From positions 1-64,000 of the forward strand of contig JAIUPO010000016.1 in assembly GCA_020160805.1 (NCBI GenBank): 64,000 nucleotides of DNA, written 5' to 3'. The DNA comes from Actinomycetota bacterium. Lineage in GTDB: Bacteria > Actinomycetota > Actinomycetes > Actinomycetales > Dermatophilaceae. A program made the position numbers and the translations under genes. The notes below the pieces were generated by a model that saw only the letters and a list, made by a program, of their open reading frames with translations, was not told the origin of the DNA and did not search any database. Shown piece by piece: positions 1 through 8,347 of the stretch; within the stretch, counting starts at the first letter, position 1, and each line of letters begins with the position of its first letter.

Positions 1-1181
1 CGTCCAGCACGCACGATGGGGGACCGATCCAGGCCATCGGCTACATCAACGACACCCTGAAGCTGGCTCAAGATAACGATCGCGTTGGTGCTGAACAGGA
101 CCCGTCGGATCTCGACGTCGTAGTCCAGGAACGGGGTGAACTCCTCCCACGCTGCTCGCCACATCTTCGGGATCGCGGGGTAGGTCTTGCCCCACTTCTC
201 CTCGAGCTCTTCGAACGCCGCCCAGGCGGCCTGGGCCGTGGCTGCGGTGTAGATGCTCTTCAGATCCTTGGCGAGCTGGTCCCAGTACCTGCGCGAGGCG
301 TACCGCAAGGTGGCCCGGATCAGGTGGATCACGCATGCCTGCACGATCGCCTGCGGGAAGACCGCGTTCACCGAATCGGGCAGGCCTTTCAGGCCGTCAC
401 AGACGATGAAGAAGACGTCCTGGACGCCGCGGTTCTTCAGGTCGGTGAGCACGCTCATCCAGAACTTCGCGCTCTCCCCGCCGCCCTGCCCGGCCCACAG
501 GCCGAGCACGTCACGGCGGCCGTCCAGGTCGACCCCGATCGCGGCGTAGAACGGCTGGTTGCCGACCTGCCCATCACGGACCTTGACGTAGATCGCGTCG
601 ATGAAGATCGCCGCGTAGACCCGTTGCAGCGGACGGCTGGACCAGGACTGCATCTCCTCGACCACTTTCTCGGTGATCCTCGAGACGGTGTCCTTGCAGA
701 TGCTCGCGCCGTACACCTCGGCAAAGGGCGCGGAGATCTCGCCCGTGGTCAGGCCCTTGGCGTACAACGAGATTGCCACCGCATCAACATCAGTGAGACG
801 ACGCTGCCGCTTCTTCACGATCACCGGAGCGAACGTGCCGGCCCGGTCCCGCGGCACCTCGATGGTGACCTCGCCAGCAGTATCGGTCAGCACCGTCTTG
901 GCCCGGGTGCCGTTGCAGATGTTGCCGGCACCACCCTCGGGAGCCTGGTGTTTGGCGTGACCGAGGTGATCGGTCATCTCCTCCTCGAGCGCCGCCTCCA
1001 GGACAGTGGCGGTGATCGACTTCAACAGGCCCTCCGGGCCGGTCAGCTCCTCACCACGAGCCCGAGCGGCCTTGACCAGCTCGGCCACCGCCGCCCGCTC
1101 ACCAGGAGTCGCTCTCGCTGAAGTCCTCTTCTTCGCTTCCTTGGGCATCGAACTCATGCCCTTCAATGTTGCCTCGGTCAT
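1..1181 (-). pseudogene. IS256-family transposase, 3' end lost
   Basis: DDE transposase of the IS256 (mutator) family. The reading frame is open from an ATG at 1181, or the inner ATGs at 1157 and 1148, to the left edge. It shows the family features in order: an N-terminal region with EEEMTDHLGH, a catalytic region with AIFIDAIYVKVRDG, the segment DVFFIVCDGLKGLPD, and the signature FSTNAI. In the family FSTNAI is normally followed by E-S-L-N and a further long stretch. Here similarity stops after FSTNAI near position 79, and the last 26 codons to the edge look unrelated. The element therefore appears broken or fused at its 3' side. The outer end of the element upstream of the transposase is probably near 1245-1262. 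No matching opposite inverted repeat is visible. Confidence 0.85.
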
Positions 1182-1340
1182 CGGTGACCAGCCTTCCTCG
1201 CCGACCTCGTCGGCGTGTCGAGCCAGAAACACCTTTCACCGGACAGTCCCCCTCTTGACACAGAGGGGTGCTGAAAGGACTCACGTAACGCGTTGGTGCG
1301 CCGGTCGGTCTTTGTTCACGCTGCCGGCATGGGCCTGTGC

Positions 1341-1991
1341 TCAGGGTTCTTCGTGGCGTCCGAAGCGACGGATCACGTCGCGGCGGCTGCGTACCTGGAG
1401 TTTCGTCAGGATGTTGCTCACGTGGTTGCGGGCGGTGATCGGTGAGATGACGAGTCTGTCGGCGATCTGTTGGTTCGTCATGCCGCGGGCCAGCAGTGCG
1501 AGTACCTCATGCTCTCGTTGGGTGAGTCCGTAGTCGTGCTCTGGGTCCGCGGACCCGCGCGGGCCGGGGTCGGTGAGGACCTCGAGGGTGCGGGCCGCGA
1601 CGGGCGCGCCGATCAGGACGTGACCTGCGGCGACGGAGCGGATCGCCGAGACGATCTCCTGACCGGGTGCACCTTTGACGAGGTATCCGCGTGCCCCGGC
1701 CCGCAGCGCGGCGAAGAGGGCTGTGTCGTGTTCGGACATGGTCAGTACCAGGACGGCGACGCTCGGGTGGTCGTGGAGGATCCTCGTGATCGCTTCGAGG
1801 CCGCCGATCCCCGGCATCGCGAGATCCATGAGGACGACGTCTGGGGCGGTGTCGACGACGGCAGCGATGGCGGCGGCTCCGTCTGCCGCCTCGGCGACGA
1901 CCTCGATGTCGTCGGCTCGTTGGAGCGTGAAGCGCACGCCCTCGCGGAACATGGGGTGGTCGTCGACGAGGACGACCCGGATCGGGCTCAT
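1341..1991 (-). CDS. NarL/LuxR-family response regulator
   Basis: Two-component response regulator of 216 residues. Residues 5-120 are a receiver domain with the acidic pair D10/D11, phospho-acceptor D56 (VVLMDL), T84 and K106. Residues about 150-212 are a LuxR-type helix-turn-helix beginning LTQREHEVLALLARG. It is expected to be phosphorylated by the histidine kinase encoded directly upstream, since its start codon overlaps the kinase stop as ATGA, which indicates translational coupling. All receiver residues are intact, unlike the regulator at 25030. The input signal and targets are not apparent from the sequence. Confidence 0.95.
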   Translation of the reverse strand: MSPIRVVLVDDHPMFREGVRFTLQRADDIEVVAEAADGAAAIAAVVDTAPDVVLMDLAMPGIGGLEAITRILHDHPSVAVLVLTMSEHDTALFAALRAGARGYLVKGAPGQEIVSAIRSVAAGHVLIGAPVAARTLEVLTDPGPRGSADPEHDYGLTQREHEVLALLARGMTNQQIADRLVISPITARNHVSNILTKLQVRSRRDVIRRFGRHEEP

Positions 1992-3679
1992 CGGGTCCCT
2001 CCCTGCGCGGGGAGGGGCAGCCAGGCGCGAACCGTGGTCCCTCCGCCGTCGGTGTCCTCGATCGAGAGCGACCCGCCGAGCTCGTGTGCCCGCTCCCGCA
2101 TGGACAGCGTCCCCACTCCGGTTGGGCCGCTGCGCCCGGCACCGTGGTCACGCACCTCGAGTTGTAGGCCGTCGCGGTGTCGGGCGATCGTCAGCTGCGC
2201 CGAAGTGCATCCGGAGTGGCGGGCGACGTTGGTGAGTGCTTCGCGCCCGATCCGGTATGCGGCGGCCTCGGGTCCAGGCGGGAGCACGCCGAGGTCTTCG
2301 CTGACCACCACGCAGTCGAGGCCCAGGCTCTCGGCGACCTCTTCGAGGGCACCGACCAGCCCGAGCTCGTCCAGTGCCGGCGGGCGCAGCTGCCGGCTCA
2401 TCTGTCGGACCTCGTTCAGGCCCTGATGGGTCGCCTGCGCCAGGCGGTCCAGTCTGCTCCGTGCCAGGTCGGGATCCTCTTGGACGATCTGGTCCAGGTC
2501 GCGCAGCTGCATCGCGACTCCTGCAAGTGTCGGTCCGAGGCCGTCGTGGAGCTGACGTCGCAGCAGCACCCGCTCCTCCTCCCGTGCGGTGACGAGCTGG
2601 TGCCGGCTGGACGCGAGCTCTTCGGTCAGTCGTCGCACCCGGGCGCTCTCGCGTGAGTCGCCGTAGAGGGCCCAGTCGACCGCGTCATGGAGGCGGGCCC
2701 GGGCCGGGGCTAGGGCCAGGGTGACCGCGGCGGCGATGAGGCCGACCGCGACCGGTGAGACCTGCGACCCGGCAGTGGACGCGAGGGAGACGACCAGGGC
2801 ATACCCGAGCGCGAGCACTGTTGCGAGCACGAGGAAGACGGTCAGCCGGCCCACGACCCGGTCCACCCAGCCCAGGCGGAAGCGGAGCACGCTCGCCGTT
2901 ACGGTCAGGGCCAGCAGCCCGCCTGCGACGATGTCGAGCAGATCGCCGCCGGCCGGCCAGAGCCAGCGTCCTACGACGACGAGGAGCGTGAAGGCCACGA
3001 CGGCGAGCAGGACGCTGACCACCCGCCGGCGGGTGTCGCCGCGGGCGCCTCTCAGCTTCCCGTAGACCGCGACCGGCACGAGCAGGAACGGCACCTGGAT
3101 CGCGATCTCGGCCCAGCTCTGCAGCGGCTCGCCCCATCCGCTGGGGAGGAGGCCGACCGGATTCGCGAACTCACGCGTCCAGGCCGGCAGCGAGGAGTCC
3201 GGTGCCGCCGCCGGCCCCTGCAGGGATGCCCAGGCGGCCACGGCCAGGACCTGAAGCCCGACCGCAACCGTGGCCCAGGGTCGCCAGCGCCCGGATGGCA
3301 GTCGTCCGTCCGGCAGCAGCAGCAGCACCACCAACGTCAGCGGCACGATCAGCGCCGAGGCCCGATCGGCATACCAGATCCACCAGGGTGCGCCCGAGGT
3401 GACGCCGGCCTGCAGGCTCGCACCGGCCAGGGCAGAGAGGGCGAACAGTGCCGCCACCGCGATCATCGACCAGCCGAGCAGCAGCGGGCCGAGCGCTGCG
3501 ATGAGCGCCCCGGGGATGGCCCACAGCAGCGGCATCACCAGAAGCTTCAGACCGACCTCGTGCAGCCCCGCCGCCCGGCCGGACCCGGTCCCGGTGACCC
3601 ACGCGGCGGCGAGGGAGAGGGCGATGGTCGCCGCAGCCGCCGACCAGGGCGCCACCCTCGCCGGAGTGCTCCCGCTCAT
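1988..3679 (-). CDS. membrane sensor histidine kinase (HisKA_3, NarX/DesK type)
   Basis: Sensor kinase of 563 residues, counted from the ATG at 3679 (MSGSTPARV). A longer in-frame start is possible but would overlap the upstream gene completely and encodes Arg/Cys-rich sequence without similarity. The first roughly 330 residues contain many hydrophobic segments and form a polytopic membrane input region. The dimerisation and phospho-acceptor helix carries H378 in LLRRQLHDGLGPTLAG, typical of HisKA_3. The C-terminus is an HATPase_c domain with an N-box (REALTNVARHS) and G-boxes (DHGAG and GVGTLSMRER). It is the middle gene of a three-gene operon, four bases downstream of the membrane protein gene and overlapping the response regulator. 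The sensed stimulus is unknown. Confidence 0.92.
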   Translation of the reverse strand: MSGSTPARVAPWSAAAATIALSLAAAWVTGTGSGRAAGLHEVGLKLLVMPLLWAIPGALIAALGPLLLGWSMIAVAALFALSALAGASLQAGVTSGAPWWIWYADRASALIVPLTLVVLLLLPDGRLPSGRWRPWATVAVGLQVLAVAAWASLQGPAAAPDSSLPAWTREFANPVGLLPSGWGEPLQSWAEIAIQVPFLLVPVAVYGKLRGARGDTRRRVVSVLLAVVAFTLLVVVGRWLWPAGGDLLDIVAGGLLALTVTASVLRFRLGWVDRVVGRLTVFLVLATVLALGYALVVSLASTAGSQVSPVAVGLIAAAVTLALAPARARLHDAVDWALYGDSRESARVRRLTEELASSRHQLVTAREEERVLLRRQLHDGLGPTLAGVAMQLRDLDQIVQEDPDLARSRLDRLAQATHQGLNEVRQMSRQLRPPALDELGLVGALEEVAESLGLDCVVVSEDLGVLPPGPEAAAYRIGREALTNVARHSGCTSAQLTIARHRDGLQLEVRDHGAGRSGPTGVGTLSMRERAHELGGSLSIEDTDGGGTTVRAWLPLPAQGGTR

Positions 3680-3683
3680 GGGG

Positions 3684-4421
3684 TCAGTATGTTCCCGGCT
3701 CCGCCGTCCCGCTCCACTCCCGCCACGACATCCGCGCCACGTGCACTCCGAGCCAACCGAAAGAGACCAGCAGCAGCAGGTGCGCCTCGAACGGCCCGAC
3801 CGGCGGCAGGAGGAAGTCCCAGAGCAGGAACGCGACCAGCAGGACCAGCGGGATGCGCGGCAGGCTCCTGCCACGCCAGCCCGCCGCCGCCAACAGGATC
3901 AGGCCCAACAACGAGCCGAGCAGATGCGGCACCAACGCTCCGAACACGGCCCCGGGGTGCTCCAGAAAGGCGTCATTGAGCCGGACCGCGGCATCGACCC
4001 CGAGCGCGGGCGGCGCGATCGTCCCGGCGGTGTAGCCCAGCGCGAGGATGTTGTGAAAACCCCAGAAACCCCACAAGGTGAGCAGAATCCCGACCGCGGT
4101 CAGCCTCGGCGCCCGGTGCCGCGTCACCTGGGCGAGTCCGAGGACGGCGACCGGCAGGAACAGCATGCTCGCCAGGAGCGCAAACTGCTCGACGCCGTGG
4201 AATACGGGGTGCTCAGCGCCCCAGCGGATCTGGTCGCCGAAGTCGCCGCCGTCATCGATGACGAGATGGCCGACGAACTGAGTCCCTCCATTGAGGAAAC
4301 CGGCCAGGATCAGGCTCGCTGCTACGGCAAGTTGGGCCGCGCGGGAAAGCGGCGGCCGGGTGGGCAGGACTTGAGTCTCGTTCGGCCCCGCCACGGCGGC
4401 GGCCACGTCCTGTGCGGTCAT
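3684..4421 (-). CDS. polytopic membrane protein, first gene of the two-component operon
   Basis: Unrecognised membrane protein of 245 residues with about six hydrophobic segments, for example AVAASLILAGFLNG near residue 35 and the VLLVAFLLWDFLLPPVG region near 200. Residues such as H52 and the WGFWGFHNIL segment lie in or next to membrane helices. The ATG is preceded by AGGAGG at good spacing. The gene lies four bases before the histidine kinase gene, so it may be an accessory sensor or the protected target of the kinase/regulator pair. That role is inferred from position only. Confidence 0.75.
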   Translation of the reverse strand: MTAQDVAAAVAGPNETQVLPTRPPLSRAAQLAVAASLILAGFLNGGTQFVGHLVIDDGGDFGDQIRWGAEHPVFHGVEQFALLASMLFLPVAVLGLAQVTRHRAPRLTAVGILLTLWGFWGFHNILALGYTAGTIAPPALGVDAAVRLNDAFLEHPGAVFGALVPHLLGSLLGLILLAAAGWRGRSLPRIPLVLLVAFLLWDFLLPPVGPFEAHLLLLVSFGWLGVHVARMSWREWSGTAEPGTY

Positions 4422-4674
4422 TCCGGTGTCCTCCTATCGGCCGGGCCGTCCGCCCGGGCTGACTCATCGTCGCCCGATCAGACAGACCGACACATGGGTC
4501 ACCTGCACCATCTCTACGCACCAAACCCTCACACAAAGCGCTCATCCGTCCGAGGGGCTGAACGCTGCTTAGGCGCACGACTTCCCGGCGGTGAGACGCG
4601 TGATGCTTCGCCTCGACGGTCCCAGTCTTGCGGCCGTCCTGGCAAAGCGAGAATTGGCGCGTAGACGAGGATGG
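4422..4674. other. upstream region of the two-component operon, no gene seen
   Basis: About 250 bases between the leftward membrane-protein gene and the leftward stump ending at 4675. Short frames on both strands show no family resemblance. The promoter of the 4421-1341 operon should lie in the first 100 bases, but no convincing -10/-35 pair can be picked out. Confidence 0.4.
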
Positions 4675-5046
4675 TCAGCTTGTTCGCGTCACGTAGGCAC
4701 TGTCCAAGACGGTGCTCCCCGGCGGCACGGTGGAGACCTCCGGGATGTTCTCGGCCGTGGCTGCCTCGAGCTGGACGTTTCCCACACTGTCGACGTCGTA
4801 GAGGTACACCCAGAACGCGGCTCCCGGTGTCGATCCCTCCTCTCCTAGAACGGTGCGACCTGACGACCATTCGCCATCTGACTGCTCCACTGGCACTGCG
4901 TAGTGCTTCAGGTCGTCGACCGGCTTGATGAGTAGCCACACCCTGTGGTCTGGAGCGATGTTGACGGCGGTTCCCTGAAACTCGACATCACGCCCCTCGA
5001 AAGAGATGGCTCGATCTCCAGAGATGGCGCCTCGCGGGTCGAACAA
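4675..5046 (-). pseudogene. 5'-truncated beta-rich (extracellular-type) protein fragment
   Basis: A frame of about 123 residues without a convincing start: only a TTG is available at 5046. The same frame continues upstream without ATG or GTG into the tRNA-Ala fragment, where it meets a stop. Its residues (FQGTAVNIAPDHRVWLLIKP and GEWSSGRTVLG) resemble a beta-sandwich module often found at the C-termini of secreted actinobacterial proteins. The N-terminal part appears to have been cut off where the tRNA fragment begins, which supports a recombination junction. Function unknown. Confidence 0.55.
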
Positions 5047-5069
5047 GTAGGACTGAACACGAGGTAGGA

Positions 5070-5124
5070 GTAGAGCGCTGCCTTTGCAAGGCAGATGTCA
5101 GGAGTTCGAGTCTCCTATGCTCCA
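5070..5124 (+). other. 3' fragment of tRNA-Ala(UGC), likely attachment-site copy
   Basis: The sequence matches the 3' two-thirds of an actinobacterial tRNA-Ala: the end of the D arm (TAGAGCGC), anticodon stem CTGCC/GGCAG around the loop TTTGCAA (anticodon TGC), variable loop, T arm GGAGTTCGAGTCTCC and 3' acceptor strand ATGCTCC plus discriminator A. The partner acceptor strand (expected GGGGCAT) and the first half of the D arm are absent, so it cannot be a working tRNA. Integrases that use a tRNA 3' end leave exactly such a copy. In related genomes tRNA-Ala lies between gyrA and ppiA, which agrees with the ppiA cluster further right. Confidence 0.8.
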
Positions 5125-5221
5125 CATTTGGGCAGGTCAGGATGGTTTTTTGTAATGACACCAGAGGCCTGCCTGTTGGCCAGGCCCACCCCGGTAGAGG
5201 CCGAAAACACCACTCAGCACG

Positions 5222-5428
5222 ACTAGCCAAATCCACGATGGTGCCAGATTGACCCCACGAGAACACATGATTGCCGACTTGATGGCCCGTGGACTCTCCA
5301 ACCCCCAGATCGCCGAGCAGTTGTACCTGTCGACCAAGACCGTGGCGAACTACGTATCCACCGTGATGCTCAAGCTCGGCGCAGACGACCGGACCGATGC
5401 GGCCCGGATCGTCCGCGGGACACCGTAA
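5222..5428 (+). pseudogene. C-terminal stump of a LuxR/NarL-type regulator
   Basis: A LuxR-type helix-turn-helix reads LTPREHMIADLMARGLSN, then IAEQLYLSTKTVANYVSTV, then LKLGADDRTDAARIV and a stop. Everything upstream of LTPRE, namely the receiver domain and start codon, is missing, and no frame continues it. It lies about 100 bases right of the tRNA-Ala fragment. The parent was probably a response regulator destroyed by the recombination that made the junction. Confidence 0.75.
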
Positions 5429-5438
5429 CCGACCTTGG

Positions 5439-5861
5439 TTATTGGACTGATTCCAATCGTCGGCGACCTTGGATCGAGGCCGTCACGACGAGCACGAGCA
5501 CCGTGAGCATGCTGAGCATCATCGCCGGGACCGTGACGTTGGCGATGTGGAAGTGAGCGCCGTGCTCCCAGATGTCTGCGGTGTCCTTGTTGACCCAGCC
5601 GTCCTGGGCGAGGCGGACGATGGCGGTCACCAGTTCTGCCAGTACGCATGCGAAGGCGAGAGGCACCGTGACGGAGAGAACCCATCCCAGGACACGCTGT
5701 GTGCGTGTGGTCGCTGCCTGACGGAAGCGCCAGGCGACCAGTGCGGCGGGTCCGAGCAGGCCCAACTGGATCAGGTGAGACCCGATGTGCAGGAAGCTGG
5801 TGTCACCTGCGGCGGCGAACGGGAACGCCGAAGGTCGCCTGGGGCGAGGGCGTCGTCGCAA
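5439..5861 (-). CDS. small membrane protein of unknown function
   Basis: About 140 residues with three or four hydrophobic segments (HLIQLGLLGPAALVAW, VLSVTVPLAFACVLAELV and MMLSMLTVLVLVVTASI). The first 15 residues are Arg/Pro-rich and the true start may lie further downstream, before GDTSFLHIGSH. It follows the lipoyl-domain gene on the same strand after about 90 bases and could be the last gene of that cluster. No family is recognised. Confidence 0.5.
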   Translation of the reverse strand: MRRRPRPRRPSAFPFAAAGDTSFLHIGSHLIQLGLLGPAALVAWRFRQAATTRTQRVLGWVLSVTVPLAFACVLAELVTAIVRLAQDGWVNKDTADIWEHGAHFHIANVTVPAMMLSMLTVLVLVVTASIQGRRRLESVQ

Positions 5862-5952
5862 CCGACCTCAACGGCGTACCGGTCTGACCGCCTTGTGTGC
5901 CTGAGACCACGCTGGAGCGCGGTCTCAGGCACAGGGCAGGTGAGGGCAGCGG

Positions 5953-6186
5953 TCAGTCGATCGTCGCGATGAGCGCGCCGGCCCGGAGCACCGCGCCCTC
6001 GTCCTCAATCAGCGTGATCGTGCCGGCGACCGGCGCCACGACCTCCATGTCGACCTTGTCGACGGCGACCTCGGCGAGCAGGTCACCCTCGGCCACGACG
6101 GCACCGTCCTCGGCGAACCACGTGGCCAGCGTTCCCTCCGCGTCCGGGTCGGACTGGGAGATGACCGGGAAGACGACATCGGTCAT
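5953..6186 (-). CDS. stand-alone lipoyl (biotinyl/lipoyl-attachment) domain protein
   Basis: A 77-residue protein consisting of one biotinyl/lipoyl domain. The expected modified residue is K44 in EVAVDKVDMEV, in a hairpin turn between two beta halves, followed by APVAGTI. It has no E1/E3-binding domain and no acyltransferase domain, so it is not a complete E2. Its ATG overlaps the stop of the E1-beta gene as ATGA, so the two are made together. It is expected to carry the acyl or aldehyde group produced by the E1 heterotetramer, but the transferase and the E3 reductase are not encoded nearby. Confidence 0.88.
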   Translation of the reverse strand: MTDVVFPVISQSDPDAEGTLATWFAEDGAVVAEGDLLAEVAVDKVDMEVVAPVAGTITLIEDEGAVLRAGALIATID

Positions 6187-7265
6187 GCCGGCGCCACCTG
6201 ACCGATGATGGCTTCCTTGATCCGCGCGGGCGTCGGCAGGGCGGTGTACTCCAGCGGGCGGGCGTAGGGGATCGGCACGTCCGGCACGGCCACCCGGCTG
6301 ATCGGTGCCTTGAGGATGGTCGGGTCGTGCTCGGCGATCCGGGCCGCGATCTCTCCCGAGAGCCCGAACGACTGGTAGTCCTCGTCGACGATCACGAGGT
6401 GGCCCGTCCGGGTCACCGACTCGATGATCGCCTCGGTGTCGAGCGGCACGATGCTGCGCAGGTCGATCACCTCGACGTCGGCGGTGCCGTCGGCGGCGAG
6501 CTCCTCGGCGACGTCCAGAGCGTGGTGGACCGACAACGACAGGGTGACGACGGTGACGTCCGAGCCGGGTCGGGCGGTGGCCGCCTTGCCGATCTCGACG
6601 ACGTGGTCACCGGTCGGAACGGGACCGATGGAGCGCTTGTTCTTGGCCATCCATGGGAGTCCCTGGATGCCCTTGTGGAACATGAAGACCACCGGGTTGT
6701 CGTCGCGGATCGCGGCGGTCATCAGTCCGGCCGCGTCGGCCGGGTTGGACGGCACGACGACCTTCATGCCGGGCAGGTGGGCAAAGGTGCCCCACAGACA
6801 CTGCGAGTGCTGGGCACCGTCGGAGTAGCCGCCGCCGACCGCGGTCATGAGCACCATCGGCACCTTGACGTTGCCGCCGGACTCGAAGTGGATCTTGGCC
6901 ATGTGGTTGTAGATCTGGTCCATGCAGACCCCGAAGAAGTCGACGAACATCAGCTCGACGATGGGTCGCATCCCCTCGGTGGCCGCACCGATCGCCGCGC
7001 CGATGAATCCGGTCTCGGAGATCGGGGTGTCCATGACCCGCTCCGGTCCGAACCGGTCGAGCAGCCCGGTGGTCGAGGAGAAGATGCCGCCGTAGGCGCC
7101 GACGTCCTCGCCGAGCACGAAGACGTCCTCGTCACGCTCCATCTCGCGCGCGATCGCCTCGACCATGGCCTTGGCGGTGTTGAGCCGCTTGGTGGCCGGG
7201 GCGGCCGCCGGCTGCTCCGCCGGGTCGCCCTCCGTGGCGGGCTGTTGGGTGGTGTCGATGCTCAT
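6183..7265 (-). CDS. 2-oxo acid / acetoin dehydrogenase E1 component, beta subunit
   Basis: A 360-residue E1-beta subunit (transketolase pyrimidine-binding plus C-terminal domain). Visible landmarks are LGEDVGAYGG near 52, the SETGFIGAAIGAA region near 83, GAQHSQ near 149 and the C-terminal segment DLRSIVPLDTEAI. The first 25 residues are a Thr/Ala/Pro/Glu-rich extension absent from most relatives, so a later start is possible. It pairs with the E1-alpha encoded 17 bases upstream to form a thiamine-diphosphate heterotetramer in the cytoplasm. The substrate (pyruvate, acetoin or a branched-chain oxo acid) cannot be told from the sequence. Confidence 0.92.
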   Translation of the reverse strand: MSIDTTQQPATEGDPAEQPAAAPATKRLNTAKAMVEAIAREMERDEDVFVLGEDVGAYGGIFSSTTGLLDRFGPERVMDTPISETGFIGAAIGAATEGMRPIVELMFVDFFGVCMDQIYNHMAKIHFESGGNVKVPMVLMTAVGGGYSDGAQHSQCLWGTFAHLPGMKVVVPSNPADAAGLMTAAIRDDNPVVFMFHKGIQGLPWMAKNKRSIGPVPTGDHVVEIGKAATARPGSDVTVVTLSLSVHHALDVAEELAADGTADVEVIDLRSIVPLDTEAIIESVTRTGHLVIVDEDYQSFGLSGEIAARIAEHDPTILKAPISRVAVPDVPIPYARPLEYTALPTPARIKEAIIGQVAPA

Positions 7266-7282
7266 CTCGATTCCCTTCCTGC

Positions 7283-8269
7283 TCAGGCGAAGACGTAGTC
7301 ACGGACGGTGGACGGGTCCGGTTCGGGACTCGCCTTGGCGAAGGCGATCGCGGACTCGACCGTGTCGGAGGCGGCCCGCCGGGTGATCGCGACGGCAGCG
7401 TCGTCGAGGATGCCAGCCTCACGCAGGGCGGCCTCGTAGGTCGGGATCGGGTCCTTGCCGGGCACGCCCTCGAGGTCGGCTCGATAGCCCTGGGCGTCAC
7501 CCTCGAAGTGGCCCCACAGGCGCAGGGTGTGCACCTCGATCAGGGTCGGGCCGCCACCGTTGCGGGCTCGCTCGACTGCTTCGCGGGCGGCCTCGTGGAC
7601 CGCCTCGACCGCGTTGTCCTCGACCCGCACACCCGGGATTCCGTATGCCGCGGCCCGCTCGGCGTTGTTGGCCACCGAGGTCGACGCGCTGCGCGGCACC
7701 GAGATGCCCCAGTCGTTGTCCTCGACGACGAAGATGACGGGGAGCTTCCACAGCGCCGCGAGGTTGAGGGTCTCGTGGAAGGCGCCCTGGTTGGCCGCTC
7801 CCTCACCGGTGACGGCAACGGCAACGCGGTCGGTGCCGCGCTTCTTGAAGGCCAGCGCCTGACCGGCTGCGGGCGGGTAGCCCTCGGCGATGATGCCCGA
7901 ACAGGAGAAGTGCGCGTCCGGGTCGAAAAGGTGCATGTGACCACCACGACCACGCCCCAGACCGTCGACGCGACCGAAGATCTCGGCGGTCATCCGGTTG
8001 AGGTCGACGCCGTGGGCGATGGCGAAATGGTGCGGGCGGTGCGTCGCGGTCACCGCATCACCGCGGCTCAGATGCGCGCAGACGCCGGCCGCAACCGGCT
8101 CCTGGCCGGCCGCGAGGTGCATCTCGCCGGGGATGAGGCCGGCGCCGATGTCGAACGCCGGCTTCTTGTCCGCGTGGTACTCACGCAGGATGGCTTCCTC
8201 GTAGGTGCGGATCAGGACCATCTGGTCGTACAGGTCACGCTGGACAGCGGCATCGATGCGGCTACTCAT
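7283..8269 (-). CDS. 2-oxo acid / acetoin dehydrogenase E1 component, alpha subunit
   Basis: A 328-residue E1-alpha subunit. The start at 8269 (MSSRIDAAVQ) is chosen because AAGGAGGAG lies just before it; an in-frame ATG nine codons upstream lacks this. Thiamine-diphosphate-binding features are visible: ATHRPHHFAIAHG near 75, the segment GEGAANQGAFHETLN near 155 and VVEDNDWGIS near 178, corresponding to the GDG-X-NN motif. It is transcribed after the IclR regulator gene and before E1-beta and the lipoyl protein. The gene order regulator, alpha, beta, lipoyl domain suggests a catabolic dehydrogenase rather than housekeeping pyruvate dehydrogenase. Confidence 0.92.
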   Translation of the reverse strand: MSSRIDAAVQRDLYDQMVLIRTYEEAILREYHADKKPAFDIGAGLIPGEMHLAAGQEPVAAGVCAHLSRGDAVTATHRPHHFAIAHGVDLNRMTAEIFGRVDGLGRGRGGHMHLFDPDAHFSCSGIIAEGYPPAAGQALAFKKRGTDRVAVAVTGEGAANQGAFHETLNLAALWKLPVIFVVEDNDWGISVPRSASTSVANNAERAAAYGIPGVRVEDNAVEAVHEAAREAVERARNGGGPTLIEVHTLRLWGHFEGDAQGYRADLEGVPGKDPIPTYEAALREAGILDDAAVAITRRAASDTVESAIAFAKASPEPDPSTVRDYVFA

Positions 8270-8347
8270 GGGCTCCTCCTTGAGCGAGGACCACATCGTC
8301 CAACCGGCGACTGCTGCCGCGACAGGGCGCTGATTTCAGATGGTGAG

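Noticed and set aside
5040-5130. complete tRNA-Ala gene
   Set aside because: No 5' acceptor strand or full D arm is present upstream of TAGAGCGC.
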